A stretch of DNA of 64,000 nucleotides from Bacillus sp. EAC (lineage in GTDB: Bacteria > Bacillota > Bacilli > Bacillales > Bacillaceae_G): contig NZ_NCSY01000009.1 of NCBI RefSeq assembly GCF_002156875.1, positions 159,665-223,664 on the forward strand, read 5' to 3'. The stretch's first letter is position 1. Every line of letters starts with the position of its first letter. Shown here in pieces: positions 44,350-54,326 of this stretch. The notes below the pieces were generated by a model. That model worked only from the letters and a program-made list of their open reading frames with translations, was not told the origin of the DNA and searched no databases. The position numbers were made by a program, and so were the translations under genes.

Positions 44350-44930
44350 TGGAACAATTAAATAATCTAATCGGAGTGCTAGAAGGATTATTATTCGTAG
44401 CAGGAGATGAAGGAATTTCAATCATTGAACTTTCAGAAACGTTAGAATTAAGTCAAACAGAAGTAGTAGACTTAATTGAAAGTTTAAAGAAAGAATATGA
44501 AAATCCTAATCGAGGCTTGCAAGTAAGAATTTTGGCCAACAGATATAAACTTACATCCAAAAGAGAACATGGAGACTTTTTTAAAAAGTTAATTGAAAGT
44601 CCTTCAAATTCGTCTTTATCTCAAGCAGCATTAGAAACTTTGGCAATCGTTGCATATCAACAGCCAATTACACGTACTGAAATTGAAGATATTCGTGGTG
44701 TGAAAACAGAAAAGCCTCTTCAAACACTTGTCTCAAAATATTTAATTAAAGAAGTAGGTCGTGCGGAGGGAACTGGACGTGCAATTTTATACGGAACGAC
44801 TTCTGAGTTTTTGGATGTATTTGGTTTGAAAAATATAAAAGAATTACCTCCATTACCACAGGATCTGAAAATAGAAGAAGTCGAAGAAGAAGCTGACCTA
44901 TTTTTTAGTAAATTTGAAAAAGAAGATTAG
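44349..44930 (+). CDS. scpB: Segregation and condensation protein B
   Basis: A 193-residue protein with two winged-helix domains (about 5-80 and 90-170), including ALETLAIVAYQQPITRTEIEDIRG. Partner of ScpA. GAGGTG lies 8 nt before the ATG. One-base overlap with scpA shows coupling. Confidence 0.95.
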   Translation: MEQLNNLIGVLEGLLFVAGDEGISIIELSETLELSQTEVVDLIESLKKEYENPNRGLQVRILANRYKLTSKREHGDFFKKLIESPSNSSLSQAALETLAIVAYQQPITRTEIEDIRGVKTEKPLQTLVSKYLIKEVGRAEGTGRAILYGTTSEFLDVFGLKNIKELPPLPQDLKIEEVEEEADLFFSKFEKED

Positions 44931-45002
44931 TTAAAAAATTCTGCAAATATACCATCATCCTATGGTAAACTAATAGTATGGAAATCTTGGAGGGTGAAAG
45001 AC

Positions 45003-45401
45003 TTGTTTATTTATAATTGTCATGGATATGAATTAGTTAAAGCACAATCGAATACTTCAGAAGACTTTTTTAATCGTTCTGAAGTTGAATACGAAATCAA
45101 TGGTCAAAAATTTGTTACATCAGTTTTGTATGTACGTTTTTTTGAAGAACAACTTCCAGAAATGACGGAGATTAAATCAACTACATTTTATGATAATGGA
45201 AATGAGACTGTAGAACTACGTGACATTGTTGCGCTAGCTCTTATTATTAAAAATCCTGCATATCGTGGACGAAAACGAATTTATATTAATGAAATAAATC
45301 AATTTGTAAACGAACTAGAAGGCGTTGATTTTGATCAATTAGTTGGATACGCAAGAGGTATTAAACAAAATGCAAATAATAAAGTAAAAGTAACGATCTA
45401 A
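45003..45401 (+). CDS. Hypothetical protein between scpB and ypuI
   Basis: A 132-residue acidic soluble protein with no signal peptide or membrane span. I do not recognise the family. It has a beta-rich N-terminal part (YELVKAQSN to KFVTSVLYVRFFEE) and a helical C-terminal part. GGAGGG lies 9 nt before the TTG at 45003; a GTG at 44994 overlaps that site. Codon use looks like that of its neighbours. It is 18 nt before ypuI on the same strand, so the two are probably co-transcribed; no such gene is known to me at this place in B. subtilis. Confidence 0.7.
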   Translation: MFIYNCHGYELVKAQSNTSEDFFNRSEVEYEINGQKFVTSVLYVRFFEEQLPEMTEIKSTTFYDNGNETVELRDIVALALIIKNPAYRGRKRIYINEINQFVNELEGVDFDQLVGYARGIKQNANNKVKVTI

Positions 45402-45418
45402 ATTATGGAGGGAATACA

Positions 45419-45913
45419 ATGTCGAATAAGATGGTAGAGCATCAATTAAGAATAGTTGGTAATCAATTAGGGATTGTGAACATGGAATGTAATATGTTCT
45501 TAAATAATCATTCTTTACCGTCATTTCAACATGAAATTTCAACATTAGATTCTACTTATATCGAAAAAATTCTAAATTCCTTACGCAGAATTACGGTTTA
45601 TAGTGAAGATGCAAAGGAAGTTTGTGAAAAAATTTTAAGTGGGCATTTTCATAAAGCTACTGCGGAAGATACTTTACATAAAATTTATCATAGATGTATT
45701 GCTGAATTTTTTTCGCCAAAAAATGATTCATGGTTTGAAAATAGTCGTGCGGCATACACTGGAAATCATGCAATAACTTTTTATCATGAAGTACCATCAA
45801 CAGTTCAAACGTTATTCTCAAAATTAGAAAAAATTTTTCAACAAATGAGAGAAGAACTTGAGTATTATGAAACAGACTACACTACAAAACAAATGCAACA
45901 GACTAAACAGTAA
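45419..45913 (+). CDS. ypuI: YpuI-like protein (DUF3907)
   Basis: A 164-residue soluble protein with the DUF3907 blocks FHKATAEDTLHKIYHRCIAEFF and WFENSRAAYTG. Function unknown. Location after scpB matches B. subtilis ypuI. TGGAGG lies about 8 nt before the ATG. Confidence 0.88.
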   Translation: MSNKMVEHQLRIVGNQLGIVNMECNMFLNNHSLPSFQHEISTLDSTYIEKILNSLRRITVYSEDAKEVCEKILSGHFHKATAEDTLHKIYHRCIAEFFSPKNDSWFENSRAAYTGNHAITFYHEVPSTVQTLFSKLEKIFQQMREELEYYETDYTTKQMQQTKQ

Positions 45914-45952
45914 TTAGTTAGTTGTTTTTTGTAAATTATATTATAAATGATC

Positions 45953-45984
45953 AAAAGACTGGATATATTCTTCTAGTCTTTTTC
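45953..45984 (+). terminator. Terminator after ypuI
   Basis: AAAAGACT and AGTCTTTTT around a 14-nt loop. Confidence 0.7.
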
Positions 45985-46041
45985 TTTTAGGATAAGTTAC
46001 AATACAAGTGATATTTCTTTGTAAGAGAAGAGGATTAAAAC

Positions 46042-47025
46042 ATGAAACTGATGTATTCAATTGGTCAGAGAACCATTAAGACAGCAATTGGTAGTGGAAT
46101 TTCCCTTATTATTGCGGAAGCATTACATCTTCAAAATTATAGTACAGCTGCTGTTGTTACTTTATTAAGCATTCAAAATACGAAAAGAAGATCATTTATT
46201 GTTGCAATTCAAAGATTTGTCGCTTCAGTAATTGCAATGTTGATTGGTTGGATGATGTTCGAGTATTTAAGTTATCACCCTTTAACAGTCGTCATTTATT
46301 TTTTATTAACCATTCCTTTATTAGTTGGATTGAAGCTTCAAGAAGGGATCATACCAAGTTCTGTGATTGTTTTACAAATTTATGTTAGTCAGGATAAGTC
46401 CATTTCATTTCTAATTAATCAAGTAGCTATTTTAGCAGTTGGAATATTGATCGCCCTCATCATGAATACATATATACCAAGCATTGAGAAAAAAATGATT
46501 GAATTACAAAAGCAAATCGAACAAAATTTTAAAATGTTACTTCTAGGCATTTCATTGAAGATGAAAGGGAAAGATGAAGAATTACATATTGAAGTATTAG
46601 ATGATACAAAAATACTTTTACAAAATGCAAAATCTCTGGCATATAGACAAGTAGAAAATAGTTTCATAAAAACAAATTTGTATTATATAAACTATTTTGA
46701 GATGAGAGAAAGACAATTTGATATTATTTCAAATCAAATCATCCCTTTATTAAAAAAGATAGAATTAAATTATCCTCATTCAAAAATTATTGCAGAATTT
46801 TTTGAAGATACAGGTGTTTACTTAAAGGAAAAGTCCTCAGGAATTGAACTTTTAGGAGAGTTTAATCACATGATGGAGGAATTTAAGAGAATGCCATTAC
46901 CTGAAACCAGAGACGAATTTGAAACAAGAGCAAGCTTAATGATGCTTGTTTACGAATTGGAAAAAATTATTTCATTAAAAATGGAGTTCTATTCCGAGTA
47001 TCAATTGGCATTTGAAGGCAGTTAA
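46042..47025 (+). CDS. Aromatic acid exporter family membrane protein (ArAE/FUSC type)
   Basis: A 327-residue protein with a membrane half (about residues 15-150, five to six spans, opening IGQRTIKTAIGSGISLIIAE) and a cytoplasmic helical half. This is the form of the Bacillus YqjA/YgaE aromatic-acid-exporter-like proteins. Substrate unknown; a link to the aromatic catabolic cluster 35 kb away is not supported. AAGAGG lies 9-10 nt before the ATG. Confidence 0.82.
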   Translation: MKLMYSIGQRTIKTAIGSGISLIIAEALHLQNYSTAAVVTLLSIQNTKRRSFIVAIQRFVASVIAMLIGWMMFEYLSYHPLTVVIYFLLTIPLLVGLKLQEGIIPSSVIVLQIYVSQDKSISFLINQVAILAVGILIALIMNTYIPSIEKKMIELQKQIEQNFKMLLLGISLKMKGKDEELHIEVLDDTKILLQNAKSLAYRQVENSFIKTNLYYINYFEMRERQFDIISNQIIPLLKKIELNYPHSKIIAEFFEDTGVYLKEKSSGIELLGEFNHMMEEFKRMPLPETRDEFETRASLMMLVYELEKIISLKMEFYSEYQLAFEGS

Positions 47026-47131
47026 TTCGTCCTTCCATATTAGTGGTCCTAAATTCAACCATGTAATACCGTTTAATTTACTATCATACAATGGAGAGTA
47101 GAAGAGAATTTATTTTCTCTGGTGGAGGTGT

Positions 47132-48058
47132 ATGATGGTCAATCAATCCGAACTCGTCACTTACTTTCAGGAAGTTGAAATTTGGTGTGGAAATGTATTA
47201 CAACTACTCGCTGAAAGATATGATCAATTACAGGAAAAAGAGCTATTAGAATATAAAGTGAAATTACTTTTAAATCGAATGGGTACTACAAGTTATTATG
47301 TAGATCAAAATTCATTTTTAGATGAAATTAGTATGGATGTTGATGACATACAGGAGCGGTTAATTTCACTTTTAAATGAAGAAGAATATGATGACAGTTA
47401 TGCTTATCGGGTAATGGAAGTTGAAGAAAAAATCGAAATCGGTAAACATGAATTACCCCCTTTACCATACCCTTATAATGCGCTTGAACCGTATATTTCA
47501 AAAGAAATTATGATGTTACATCACGATAAACACCATAAAAGTTATGTAGATGGTCTTAATAAAGCTGAAACCGAATTGGAAAAGGCTCGGAAAAATAGTA
47601 ATTATGATTTGTTAAAGCATTGGGAAAGAGAAGCAGCCTTTCATGGTTCCGGACATTACTTGCATACAATTTTTTGGAATAATTTAAGTAAATCTGGTGG
47701 TGGTCAACCTCAAGGTGCACTTTTAAAGCAAATTGAAGATGATTTTGGAAGTTATGAAGCATTTAAACAACATTTTACTCAAGCAGCAAAAAAGGTCGAA
47801 GGTGTCGGTTGGGCTATTTTAGTTTGGGTTCCAAGAGCGAATCGTCTAGAAATTTTACAAACAGAGAAACATCAACTATTTACGCAATGGGATACAATAC
47901 CTCTCCTTGTATTGGATGTTTGGGAACATGCTTATTATTTACAATATAAATTTGATAAAGATGCATATATTGAAAATTTTTGGAACATTATTAACTGGGC
48001 AGATGTAAAGTATCGTTATGACTATGCAAGCCAGTTAAAATGGCAACCATTTTATTAA
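47132..48058 (+). CDS. sodF: Fe/Mn superoxide dismutase with N-terminal extension (SodF-like)
   Basis: A 308-residue protein. The SOD domain starts near residue 108 (KHELPPLPYPYNALEPYI). Metal ligands are intact: His in LHHDKHH, His in GSGHYLH, and Asp plus His in LDVWEHAYY. The first 105 residues form an acidic helical domain not present in ordinary SodA but comparable in size to the extension of B. subtilis SodF. No signal peptide is seen, so it is cytoplasmic. Fe or Mn use cannot be told reliably. GGAGGTG precedes two adjacent ATG codons (47132, 47135). Confidence 0.9.
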   Translation: MMVNQSELVTYFQEVEIWCGNVLQLLAERYDQLQEKELLEYKVKLLLNRMGTTSYYVDQNSFLDEISMDVDDIQERLISLLNEEEYDDSYAYRVMEVEEKIEIGKHELPPLPYPYNALEPYISKEIMMLHHDKHHKSYVDGLNKAETELEKARKNSNYDLLKHWEREAAFHGSGHYLHTIFWNNLSKSGGGQPQGALLKQIEDDFGSYEAFKQHFTQAAKKVEGVGWAILVWVPRANRLEILQTEKHQLFTQWDTIPLLVLDVWEHAYYLQYKFDKDAYIENFWNIINWADVKYRYDYASQLKWQPFY

Positions 48059-48075
48059 ATGGGTAAAAAGAAGGA

Positions 48076-48122
48076 GTGCTGAATTTGTTGAGTGATCTAC
48101 TCAATCGAATTCAGCACTTTTT
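48076..48122 (+). terminator. Terminator after the superoxide dismutase gene
   Basis: GTGCTGAATT and AATTCAGCAC enclose an inner GAGT/ACTC pair; T5 follows. Confidence 0.88.
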
Positions 48123-48192
48123 ATTAAAAATGAGTCATTTTTTTACATTTCAATTCGTAAACTTGTACTAATTAGGACTAACTGTGGAGTTG

Positions 48193-49350
48193 ATGCGAAG
48201 AATGAAAAAATGGCTAATTGTAGGAATTATAGGTATGTTTCTAATTGGAATCATTGTACCGACGAATAATGTTGAAGCGTTTGGTGGAGTTAGTGCTAGA
48301 AATGCCGTTCTAATGGACCAAAAAACTGGACGAATCTTATATGGAAAAGCGATGCATGATCCAGAACGAATCGCTAGTATTACTAAAATAATGACTGCAC
48401 TTTTAGCAGTTGAATCTGGAAAGCTTCAAAACACAGTAACAATCAGTTCAAGAGCTGTTCAAACAGAAGGCTCTTCAATTTATTTAAAACCTGGTCAAAA
48501 GATTAAGCTAGAGGATATGGTTTATGGATTGATGTTACGTTCAGGAAATGACGCAGCAAATGCAATAGCTGAAGCAGTTGGAGGAAGTATCGAAGGTTTT
48601 GTATATATGATGAATGAAAAGGCTAAAGAAATAGGTATGAGTCATACATACTTCAGCAATCCATCAGGACTAGATCAGGAAGGAAAAGAACACTACTCAT
48701 CTGCATACGATATGGCACTTTTAACTAGATACGCAATGCAAAATCCAGCTTATGCCAAGATTGCAGGTACAAAAGTACACAGAGCTCCTAATACAGCAGA
48801 ATCATGGGACTATGTCTGGAAGAACAAAAATAAATTGCTAACTTTTATGTACAAGTATAGTACTGGTGGTAAAACAGGCTTCACAAAAAAAGCAAGAAGA
48901 ACTCTTGTTTCGACTGCATCAAAAAATGGTATGGATCTAATAGTTGTTACATTAGATGACGGTCAAGATTGGAAAGACCATATGTCATTATTTGAATATG
49001 GTTTTAAAAATTACCCACTGACAAAGGTGTTACACAATGGTGGTATAAAGGAAGTAAAAAACAACCTATACAGGGGCCATGTTTACTTGAAAAATGACTT
49101 TCAATTCCCGTTAAATGAATCTGAGAAAAAACAAGTGACAGTAACCTTTGAAATGACAAAACCCTCTAAAAATAAGAGAATCCAAAATGATGAAATAGTT
49201 GGAAAAGCAATAATTGAATTAGAAGGTGAACAAATAGGAGCAAGAAATATCTTTTATAGTGAGAGCAAAGTAAAAGTATTTACAAATGAAATTTTTCAAA
49301 ATGGAAAAGAAGTACTATTAAATTTAATGGGAGAGCACACAGATGGTTAA
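48193..49350 (+). CDS. dacB: D-alanyl-D-alanine carboxypeptidase DacB (spore cortex)
   Basis: A 385-residue LMW penicillin-binding protein with an N-terminal signal/anchor (about residues 5-30), SxxK in ASITKIM, SGN in RSGNDAAN and KTG in GGKTGFT. DacB trims peptide side chains of cortex peptidoglycan and so sets cross-linking; it is made in the mother cell. Operon dacB-spmA-spmB is conserved. Start is uncertain: ATG 48193 (3 nt from GGAG), ATG 48202 (12 nt) or GTG 48184. The end overlaps spmA by 8 nt. Confidence 0.93.
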   Translation: MRRMKKWLIVGIIGMFLIGIIVPTNNVEAFGGVSARNAVLMDQKTGRILYGKAMHDPERIASITKIMTALLAVESGKLQNTVTISSRAVQTEGSSIYLKPGQKIKLEDMVYGLMLRSGNDAANAIAEAVGGSIEGFVYMMNEKAKEIGMSHTYFSNPSGLDQEGKEHYSSAYDMALLTRYAMQNPAYAKIAGTKVHRAPNTAESWDYVWKNKNKLLTFMYKYSTGGKTGFTKKARRTLVSTASKNGMDLIVVTLDDGQDWKDHMSLFEYGFKNYPLTKVLHNGGIKEVKNNLYRGHVYLKNDFQFPLNESEKKQVTVTFEMTKPSKNKRIQNDEIVGKAIIELEGEQIGARNIFYSESKVKVFTNEIFQNGKEVLLNLMGEHTDG

Positions 49351-49936
49351 TCTCATTTGGGTAGCTCTCACAATTATTGGATTTATTTTCGCAATGTTAA
49401 ATGGAACAATGGAAGAAGTTAATAAAGCAGTTTTTGATGGAGGGAAACAAGCGATAACAATTTGTATCGGACTTGTAAGTGTGTTGGTTTTTTGGTTGGG
49501 TTTAATGAAAATTGCTGAGGAATCAGGATTATTAAAAATACTTTCAAAATTATTCCAACCATTTTTAACGTTCCTTTTTCCAAAAGTACCTAAAAATCAT
49601 CCGGCATTAGGCTATATCATGTCCAATATGGTTGCGAATCTCTTTGGATTAGGGAATGCAGCGACTCCACTAGGAATTAAAGCAATGGAACAATTAAAAG
49701 TTTTAAATAATAATAGTCAAGATGTTAGTGACGAAATGATTACGTTTTTAACTTTAAATACTTGTGCAATTACTTTAATTCCAACAACGGTTATCGGAAT
49801 AAGAATGTCTTATCATTCTGCAAATCCTACTGAAATAGTTGGTGTTACGATATTAGCACAAATCGTATCATTTATCGGGGGGTTAATGATAAATCATCTA
49901 TTTGCAAAAAGGCGACACCGAAAGGAGAGGAAATAA
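49343..49936 (+). CDS. spmA: Spore maturation protein A
   Basis: A 197-residue membrane protein with nucleoside-recognition (Gate) domain blocks such as SNMVANLFGLGNAATPLGIKA. Needed, with SpmB, for spore core dehydration and heat resistance. Overlaps dacB and ends next to spmB. Confidence 0.95.
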   Translation: MVNLIWVALTIIGFIFAMLNGTMEEVNKAVFDGGKQAITICIGLVSVLVFWLGLMKIAEESGLLKILSKLFQPFLTFLFPKVPKNHPALGYIMSNMVANLFGLGNAATPLGIKAMEQLKVLNNNSQDVSDEMITFLTLNTCAITLIPTTVIGIRMSYHSANPTEIVGVTILAQIVSFIGGLMINHLFAKRRHRKERK

Positions 49937-50467
49937 ATGGGATATATGAATACAATATCTCTTTATATCATTCCATTTATTATTGCGGTTATTTTAATAC
50001 ACGGTACGTGGAAAAAAGTACCTACTTATGAATCGTTCGTCGAAGGTGGAAAAGAAGGAGTCACAATTGCGGTGCAACTTATTCCTTTTTTGGTCGGTAT
50101 GCTTGTTTCGATTTCTATTTTTAGAGCCTCAGGGGCACTAGAATTTTGTGTTGAATTACTAAGACCTTTTTTACAATCTTTCGGTATTCCAGCAGAAGTT
50201 TTTCCTTTGGCAATTATTCGACCAATCTCAGGTTCAGCAGGACTTAGTATAACAGCGGATCTCATTAAATCATATGGTCCTGATTCGTTTATAGGTAGAC
50301 TAGCTTCAACTATGCAGGGAAGTACAGATACAACGTTATACGTCCTAACAGTATACTTTGGCGCTGTAGGGATTCGGAAAATGGGTGATGCATTGAAAGT
50401 AGGTTTATTAGCTGATGCAATTAGTATCATTTTTTCGATTGTATTTGTAACAATGTTTTTTTCTTGA
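49937..50467 (+). CDS. spmB: Spore maturation protein B
   Basis: A 176-residue membrane protein paralogous to SpmA, with IIRPISGSAGLSITADLI and MQGSTDTTLYVLTVYFGAVG. AAAGGAGAGG lies 6-7 nt before the ATG. In B. subtilis rluB follows; here about 4.5 kb of other genes intervene. Confidence 0.95.
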   Translation: MGYMNTISLYIIPFIIAVILIHGTWKKVPTYESFVEGGKEGVTIAVQLIPFLVGMLVSISIFRASGALEFCVELLRPFLQSFGIPAEVFPLAIIRPISGSAGLSITADLIKSYGPDSFIGRLASTMQGSTDTTLYVLTVYFGAVGIRKMGDALKVGLLADAISIIFSIVFVTMFFS

Positions 50468-50472
50468 TAAAC

Positions 50473-50518
50473 AGAAGTACTTTTATCTCTATGAAAATAG
50501 GTGTAAAGGTACTTTTTT
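50473..50518 (+). terminator. Terminator of the dacB-spmAB operon
   Basis: AAGTACTTTTA and TAAAGGTACTT arms, then T5. Confidence 0.75.
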
Positions 50519-50519
50519 A

Positions 50520-50548
50520 TTGCGCAAAACAAACAAATATCTTATAAT
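50520..50548 (+). promoter_or_regulatory. SigA promoter of the mcc-luxS operon
   Basis: TTGCGC (50520-50525), 17-nt spacer, TATAAT (50543-50548), about 105 nt before mccA. Confidence 0.7.
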
Positions 50549-50550
50549 AC

Positions 50551-50572
50551 CAATAAGAATAGTTGGAATTAA
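50551..50572. promoter_or_regulatory. Candidate CymR site at the mcc-luxS promoter
   Basis: CCAATAAGAATAGTTGGAATTA directly after the -10 includes CCAAT and TTGGAATTA elements like those reported in CymR operators. CymR represses the homologous B. subtilis operon when cysteine is ample. The match is by eye against a remembered motif. Confidence 0.35.
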
Positions 50573-50655
50573 GACAACGTTCAATTTTACCCATGCTGCA
50601 TATAATGGATTGGAAAAAACTAACCCTTTTTTGTGGCAAAAAGGAGCTTGGAATT

Positions 50656-51576
50656 ATGAAAGTTGTTAAGTCAGTACATGAACTGATTGGATCAACGCCC
50701 ATTCTTGAAATTACATCATACCCTTTACCTAAAGGAACGAGATTATTTGCTAAATTGGAGTATACAAATCCAGGAGGCAGTGTGAAGGATCGCCTTGGGA
50801 TGGAATTACTAGAAAGTGCCTTTAAAGAAGGAAAATTAAAAAAAGACGGTACTGTGATTGAACCAACTGCAGGAAATACTGGAATTGGTCTAGCAATAGC
50901 CGCACTGAAATTTGGAGTAAACGTTATTTTTGTAGTTCCAGAAAAATTTAGCCTAGAAAAGCAAACGTTAATGAGAGCGCTTGGTGCAAAGATTGTTAAT
51001 ACACCGACAGCTGATGGGATAACTGGTGCGATCAAAAAAGCCGAAGAATTATCAAAAGAAATACCAAATTCTTTTGTGCCTGCTCAGTTTAGTAATGAAG
51101 CAAATCCGAGAACGTATTATAAAACATTAGGTCCAGAACTAGTTGATCAACTAGATGGGAAAATAGATGTGTTTGTAGCTGGTGCTGGTAGTGGAGGTAC
51201 ATTTACTGGTACGGCGCAGTATTTAAAAGAAAAAATAACAAGTGTTAAAACAGTTATCGTCGAGCCAGAAGGTTCTATTTTAAATGGAGGCTTACCTGGA
51301 TCGCATGATACTGAAGGAATTGGAATGGAATTTATCCCATCCTTCGTAGATACAAACTTATTTGATGAAATATATACTGTTCTTGATGCTGATGCATTTC
51401 GTTTAGTAAAAGAAATTGCAATTAAAGAAGGATTACTTGTAGGTAGTTCATCAGGTGCTGCATTATATGCAAGCTTAAAAGAGGCTGAAAAAGCTGAACC
51501 TGGTAGTACAATCGTAACAATTTTTCCAGATAGTAGCGAAAGATATTTAAGTAAAAACATATATAGTGAGGGATAA
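50656..51576 (+). CDS. mccA: O-acetylserine-dependent cystathionine beta-synthase
   Basis: A 306-residue fold-type II PLP enzyme. Lys44 in NPGGSVKDR binds PLP, TAGNTG binds the substrate carboxylate, and GSGGTFTGTA binds the phosphate. With homocysteine it forms cystathionine, the first step of reverse transsulfuration. It resembles cysteine synthase CysK, but the adjacent mccB, yrrT and luxS point to MccA (YrhA). The ATG at 50656 has AAAGGAG 9 nt upstream. Confidence 0.9.
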   Translation: MKVVKSVHELIGSTPILEITSYPLPKGTRLFAKLEYTNPGGSVKDRLGMELLESAFKEGKLKKDGTVIEPTAGNTGIGLAIAALKFGVNVIFVVPEKFSLEKQTLMRALGAKIVNTPTADGITGAIKKAEELSKEIPNSFVPAQFSNEANPRTYYKTLGPELVDQLDGKIDVFVAGAGSGGTFTGTAQYLKEKITSVKTVIVEPEGSILNGGLPGSHDTEGIGMEFIPSFVDTNLFDEIYTVLDADAFRLVKEIAIKEGLLVGSSSGAALYASLKEAEKAEPGSTIVTIFPDSSERYLSKNIYSEG

Positions 51577-52734
<1,158 letters not shown>

Positions 52735-53376
52735 ATGGGTAGAGAGTTTTTAGATGTTTTTACAGGATGGGCAGAAAGTTACGATTCATTTGTTCAAGGT
52801 CATGATGCAGAATATAAAGAAGTATTTCGTCGATATGACGAAATACTTCATGAAATTGTAAACAGAAGTGGAAATAATGTGATTGAATTTGGAATTGGAA
52901 CAGGTAATTTAACAAAAATGTTAATAGATTCAGGCAAAACAGTGTTTCCGATTGAACCTTCACCTGAAATGAGAATCATCGCTGCCAAAAAATTGGGTGA
53001 AAATGTTACGATTCATGACGGTGATTTAATTGATTTTCCAAAACCAAGTCACCAAGTTGATACAATTGTAAGCTCATATGTTTTTCATCATTTAACAGAT
53101 GATGAAAAATATGAAGCTATTAAAATATATAATACTTTGTTAAACACAGGCGGGAAAATTATCTTTGCTGATACGATGTTTTTATCTGAAAAAGAATTTA
53201 ATCATGAAATTTCAAAAGCAGATCAAGCAAATTTTATTGATTTAAGAGATGATTTAAAAAGAGAATACTATCCAACTATACCGATAGTTCGTTCACATCT
53301 AGAAAAAAACGGTTTTACAGTAAGTTTTCAACAATTTAATGACTTCGTTTGGATTGTTGAAGCCACAAAAAAATAG
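52735..53376 (+). CDS. yrrT: SAM-dependent methyltransferase YrrT
   Basis: A 213-residue class I methyltransferase, same length as B. subtilis YrrT and with its opening MGREF. The SAM-binding motif is VIEFGIGTGNLT, and VSSYVFHHLTDDEK follows. Its substrate is unknown. In B. subtilis it heads the yrrT-mtnN-mccA-mccB operon; here it follows mccB, and mtnN is not in the window. Confidence 0.9.
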   Translation: MGREFLDVFTGWAESYDSFVQGHDAEYKEVFRRYDEILHEIVNRSGNNVIEFGIGTGNLTKMLIDSGKTVFPIEPSPEMRIIAAKKLGENVTIHDGDLIDFPKPSHQVDTIVSSYVFHHLTDDEKYEAIKIYNTLLNTGGKIIFADTMFLSEKEFNHEISKADQANFIDLRDDLKREYYPTIPIVRSHLEKNGFTVSFQQFNDFVWIVEATKK

Positions 53377-53400
53377 AGAGATATTTGGGAGGAAATTAAA

Positions 53401-53874
53401 ATGCCATCAGTAGAAAGTTTTGAACTAGATCATACAAAAGTCGTTGCACCATATGTTAGACATTGTGGGAGTCATAATGTTGGTTCGGATGGAATTGTAA
53501 CAAAATATGATATCCGTTTTTGCCAACCAAATAAACAAGCGCTCCAACCAGCAACTATTCATACTTTAGAGCACTTATTAGCTTTAAATGTACGTGAAGC
53601 TGTACCTACCGATGAGCCATTTAAAATCATTGACTTATCACCAATGGGTTGCCAAACTGGGTTTTATTTAATTATTGCTGGTACACCATCAATTTCTGAT
53701 GTGATTGCATTATTACGTAAAACTGCTGAATTAGGTTTACAAGTTGAAGAAGTACCAGCTGCTAACGAACTTCAATGTGGTCAAGCGAAACTTCATGACC
53801 TAGAAGGAGCAAAAAAATGGTTAAAATATTGGAGCGAACAATCTGACGAAAAATTAGAAAGCGTGTTTGCTTAA
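53401..53874 (+). CDS. luxS: S-ribosylhomocysteine lyase (AI-2 synthase)
   Basis: A 157-residue LuxS. Metal ligands His54, His58 and Cys126 and catalytic Cys84 and Glu57 are all present ([24 protein letters not shown]). It converts S-ribosylhomocysteine to homocysteine and the AI-2 precursor DPD, so it feeds the MccA/MccB pair. Placing luxS in the same operon differs from B. subtilis, where it is separate. GGAGG lies 7 nt before the ATG. Confidence 0.97.
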   Translation: MPSVESFELDHTKVVAPYVRHCGSHNVGSDGIVTKYDIRFCQPNKQALQPATIHTLEHLLALNVREAVPTDEPFKIIDLSPMGCQTGFYLIIAGTPSISDVIALLRKTAELGLQVEEVPAANELQCGQAKLHDLEGAKKWLKYWSEQSDEKLESVFA

Positions 53875-53932
53875 AACAATAACTCAACCATTGAATGAAC
53901 TGAGATTAAAATTAAATACTTAAATAGAAAAA

Positions 53933-53963
53933 AAACGTCATCTGACTCGATGACGTTTTTTTG
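53933..53963. terminator. Terminator of the mcc-yrrT-luxS operon
   Basis: AAAACGTCATC and GATGACGTTTT arms, 5-nt loop, T-run; may also serve the leftward small gene. Confidence 0.92.
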
Positions 53964-53987
53964 CAGTACTACTAATTGTATCTTAAA

Positions 53988-54260
53988 TTAATTTATAACA
54001 AGAAGTAATTTTTCCTTTGGCACAGTAAATTTTATTTTACCTATATTTTCTTCAATATCATCAATCGTTGGCAGGTCATCAAAGCTTTGAATAGAAATTG
54101 CATCATCTAAACATAATAAAATATATGGATAACTAGTTTCTGTAGAGTCGTAGATTAGTTTGTAGGCTTTAGTTGGTTTATCTGAAGTAAAAAAAACATC
54201 ACCTAATTTAAACGTACCAACCGAATTATATTTAACTGAGGGATTAAAGGAATAATTCAT
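53988..54260 (-). CDS. Small hypothetical protein, tandem paralogue 1
   Basis: A 90-residue soluble protein with no signal or membrane segment. It aligns over most of its length with the product at 54327-54605: the shared pattern includes Gly-x-Val, a Tyr-x-Leu strand, (S/F)-(Y/F)-P-Y-(I/V)-L, an Asp-Ala strand, and P-T-(I/L)-x-D-I-E-(E/D)-x-I-G. I do not recognise the family. The even spacing of beta strands suggests a small beta-sandwich or barrel. Composition resembles neighbouring genes. AAAAGGAGC lies before the ATG. Confidence 0.7.
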   Translation of the reverse strand: MNYSFNPSVKYNSVGTFKLGDVFFTSDKPTKAYKLIYDSTETSYPYILLCLDDAISIQSFDDLPTIDDIEENIGKIKFTVPKEKLLLVIN

Positions 54261-54326
54261 ATAGTATGCTCCTTTTTATTTAATAATCACATTATTGACC
54301 GCCAAACAAGGAATTAAACTCTTAGA

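Noticed and set aside
46042-47025. Aromatic acid exporter as part of the anthranilate system
   Set aside because: It is 35 kb away in a conserved region and shares no control element with the cluster; the link would rest on the family name alone.
50026-51035. Two antisense frames over spmB and mccA
   Set aside because: They mirror well-conserved genes and have no translation signals or recognisable protein features.
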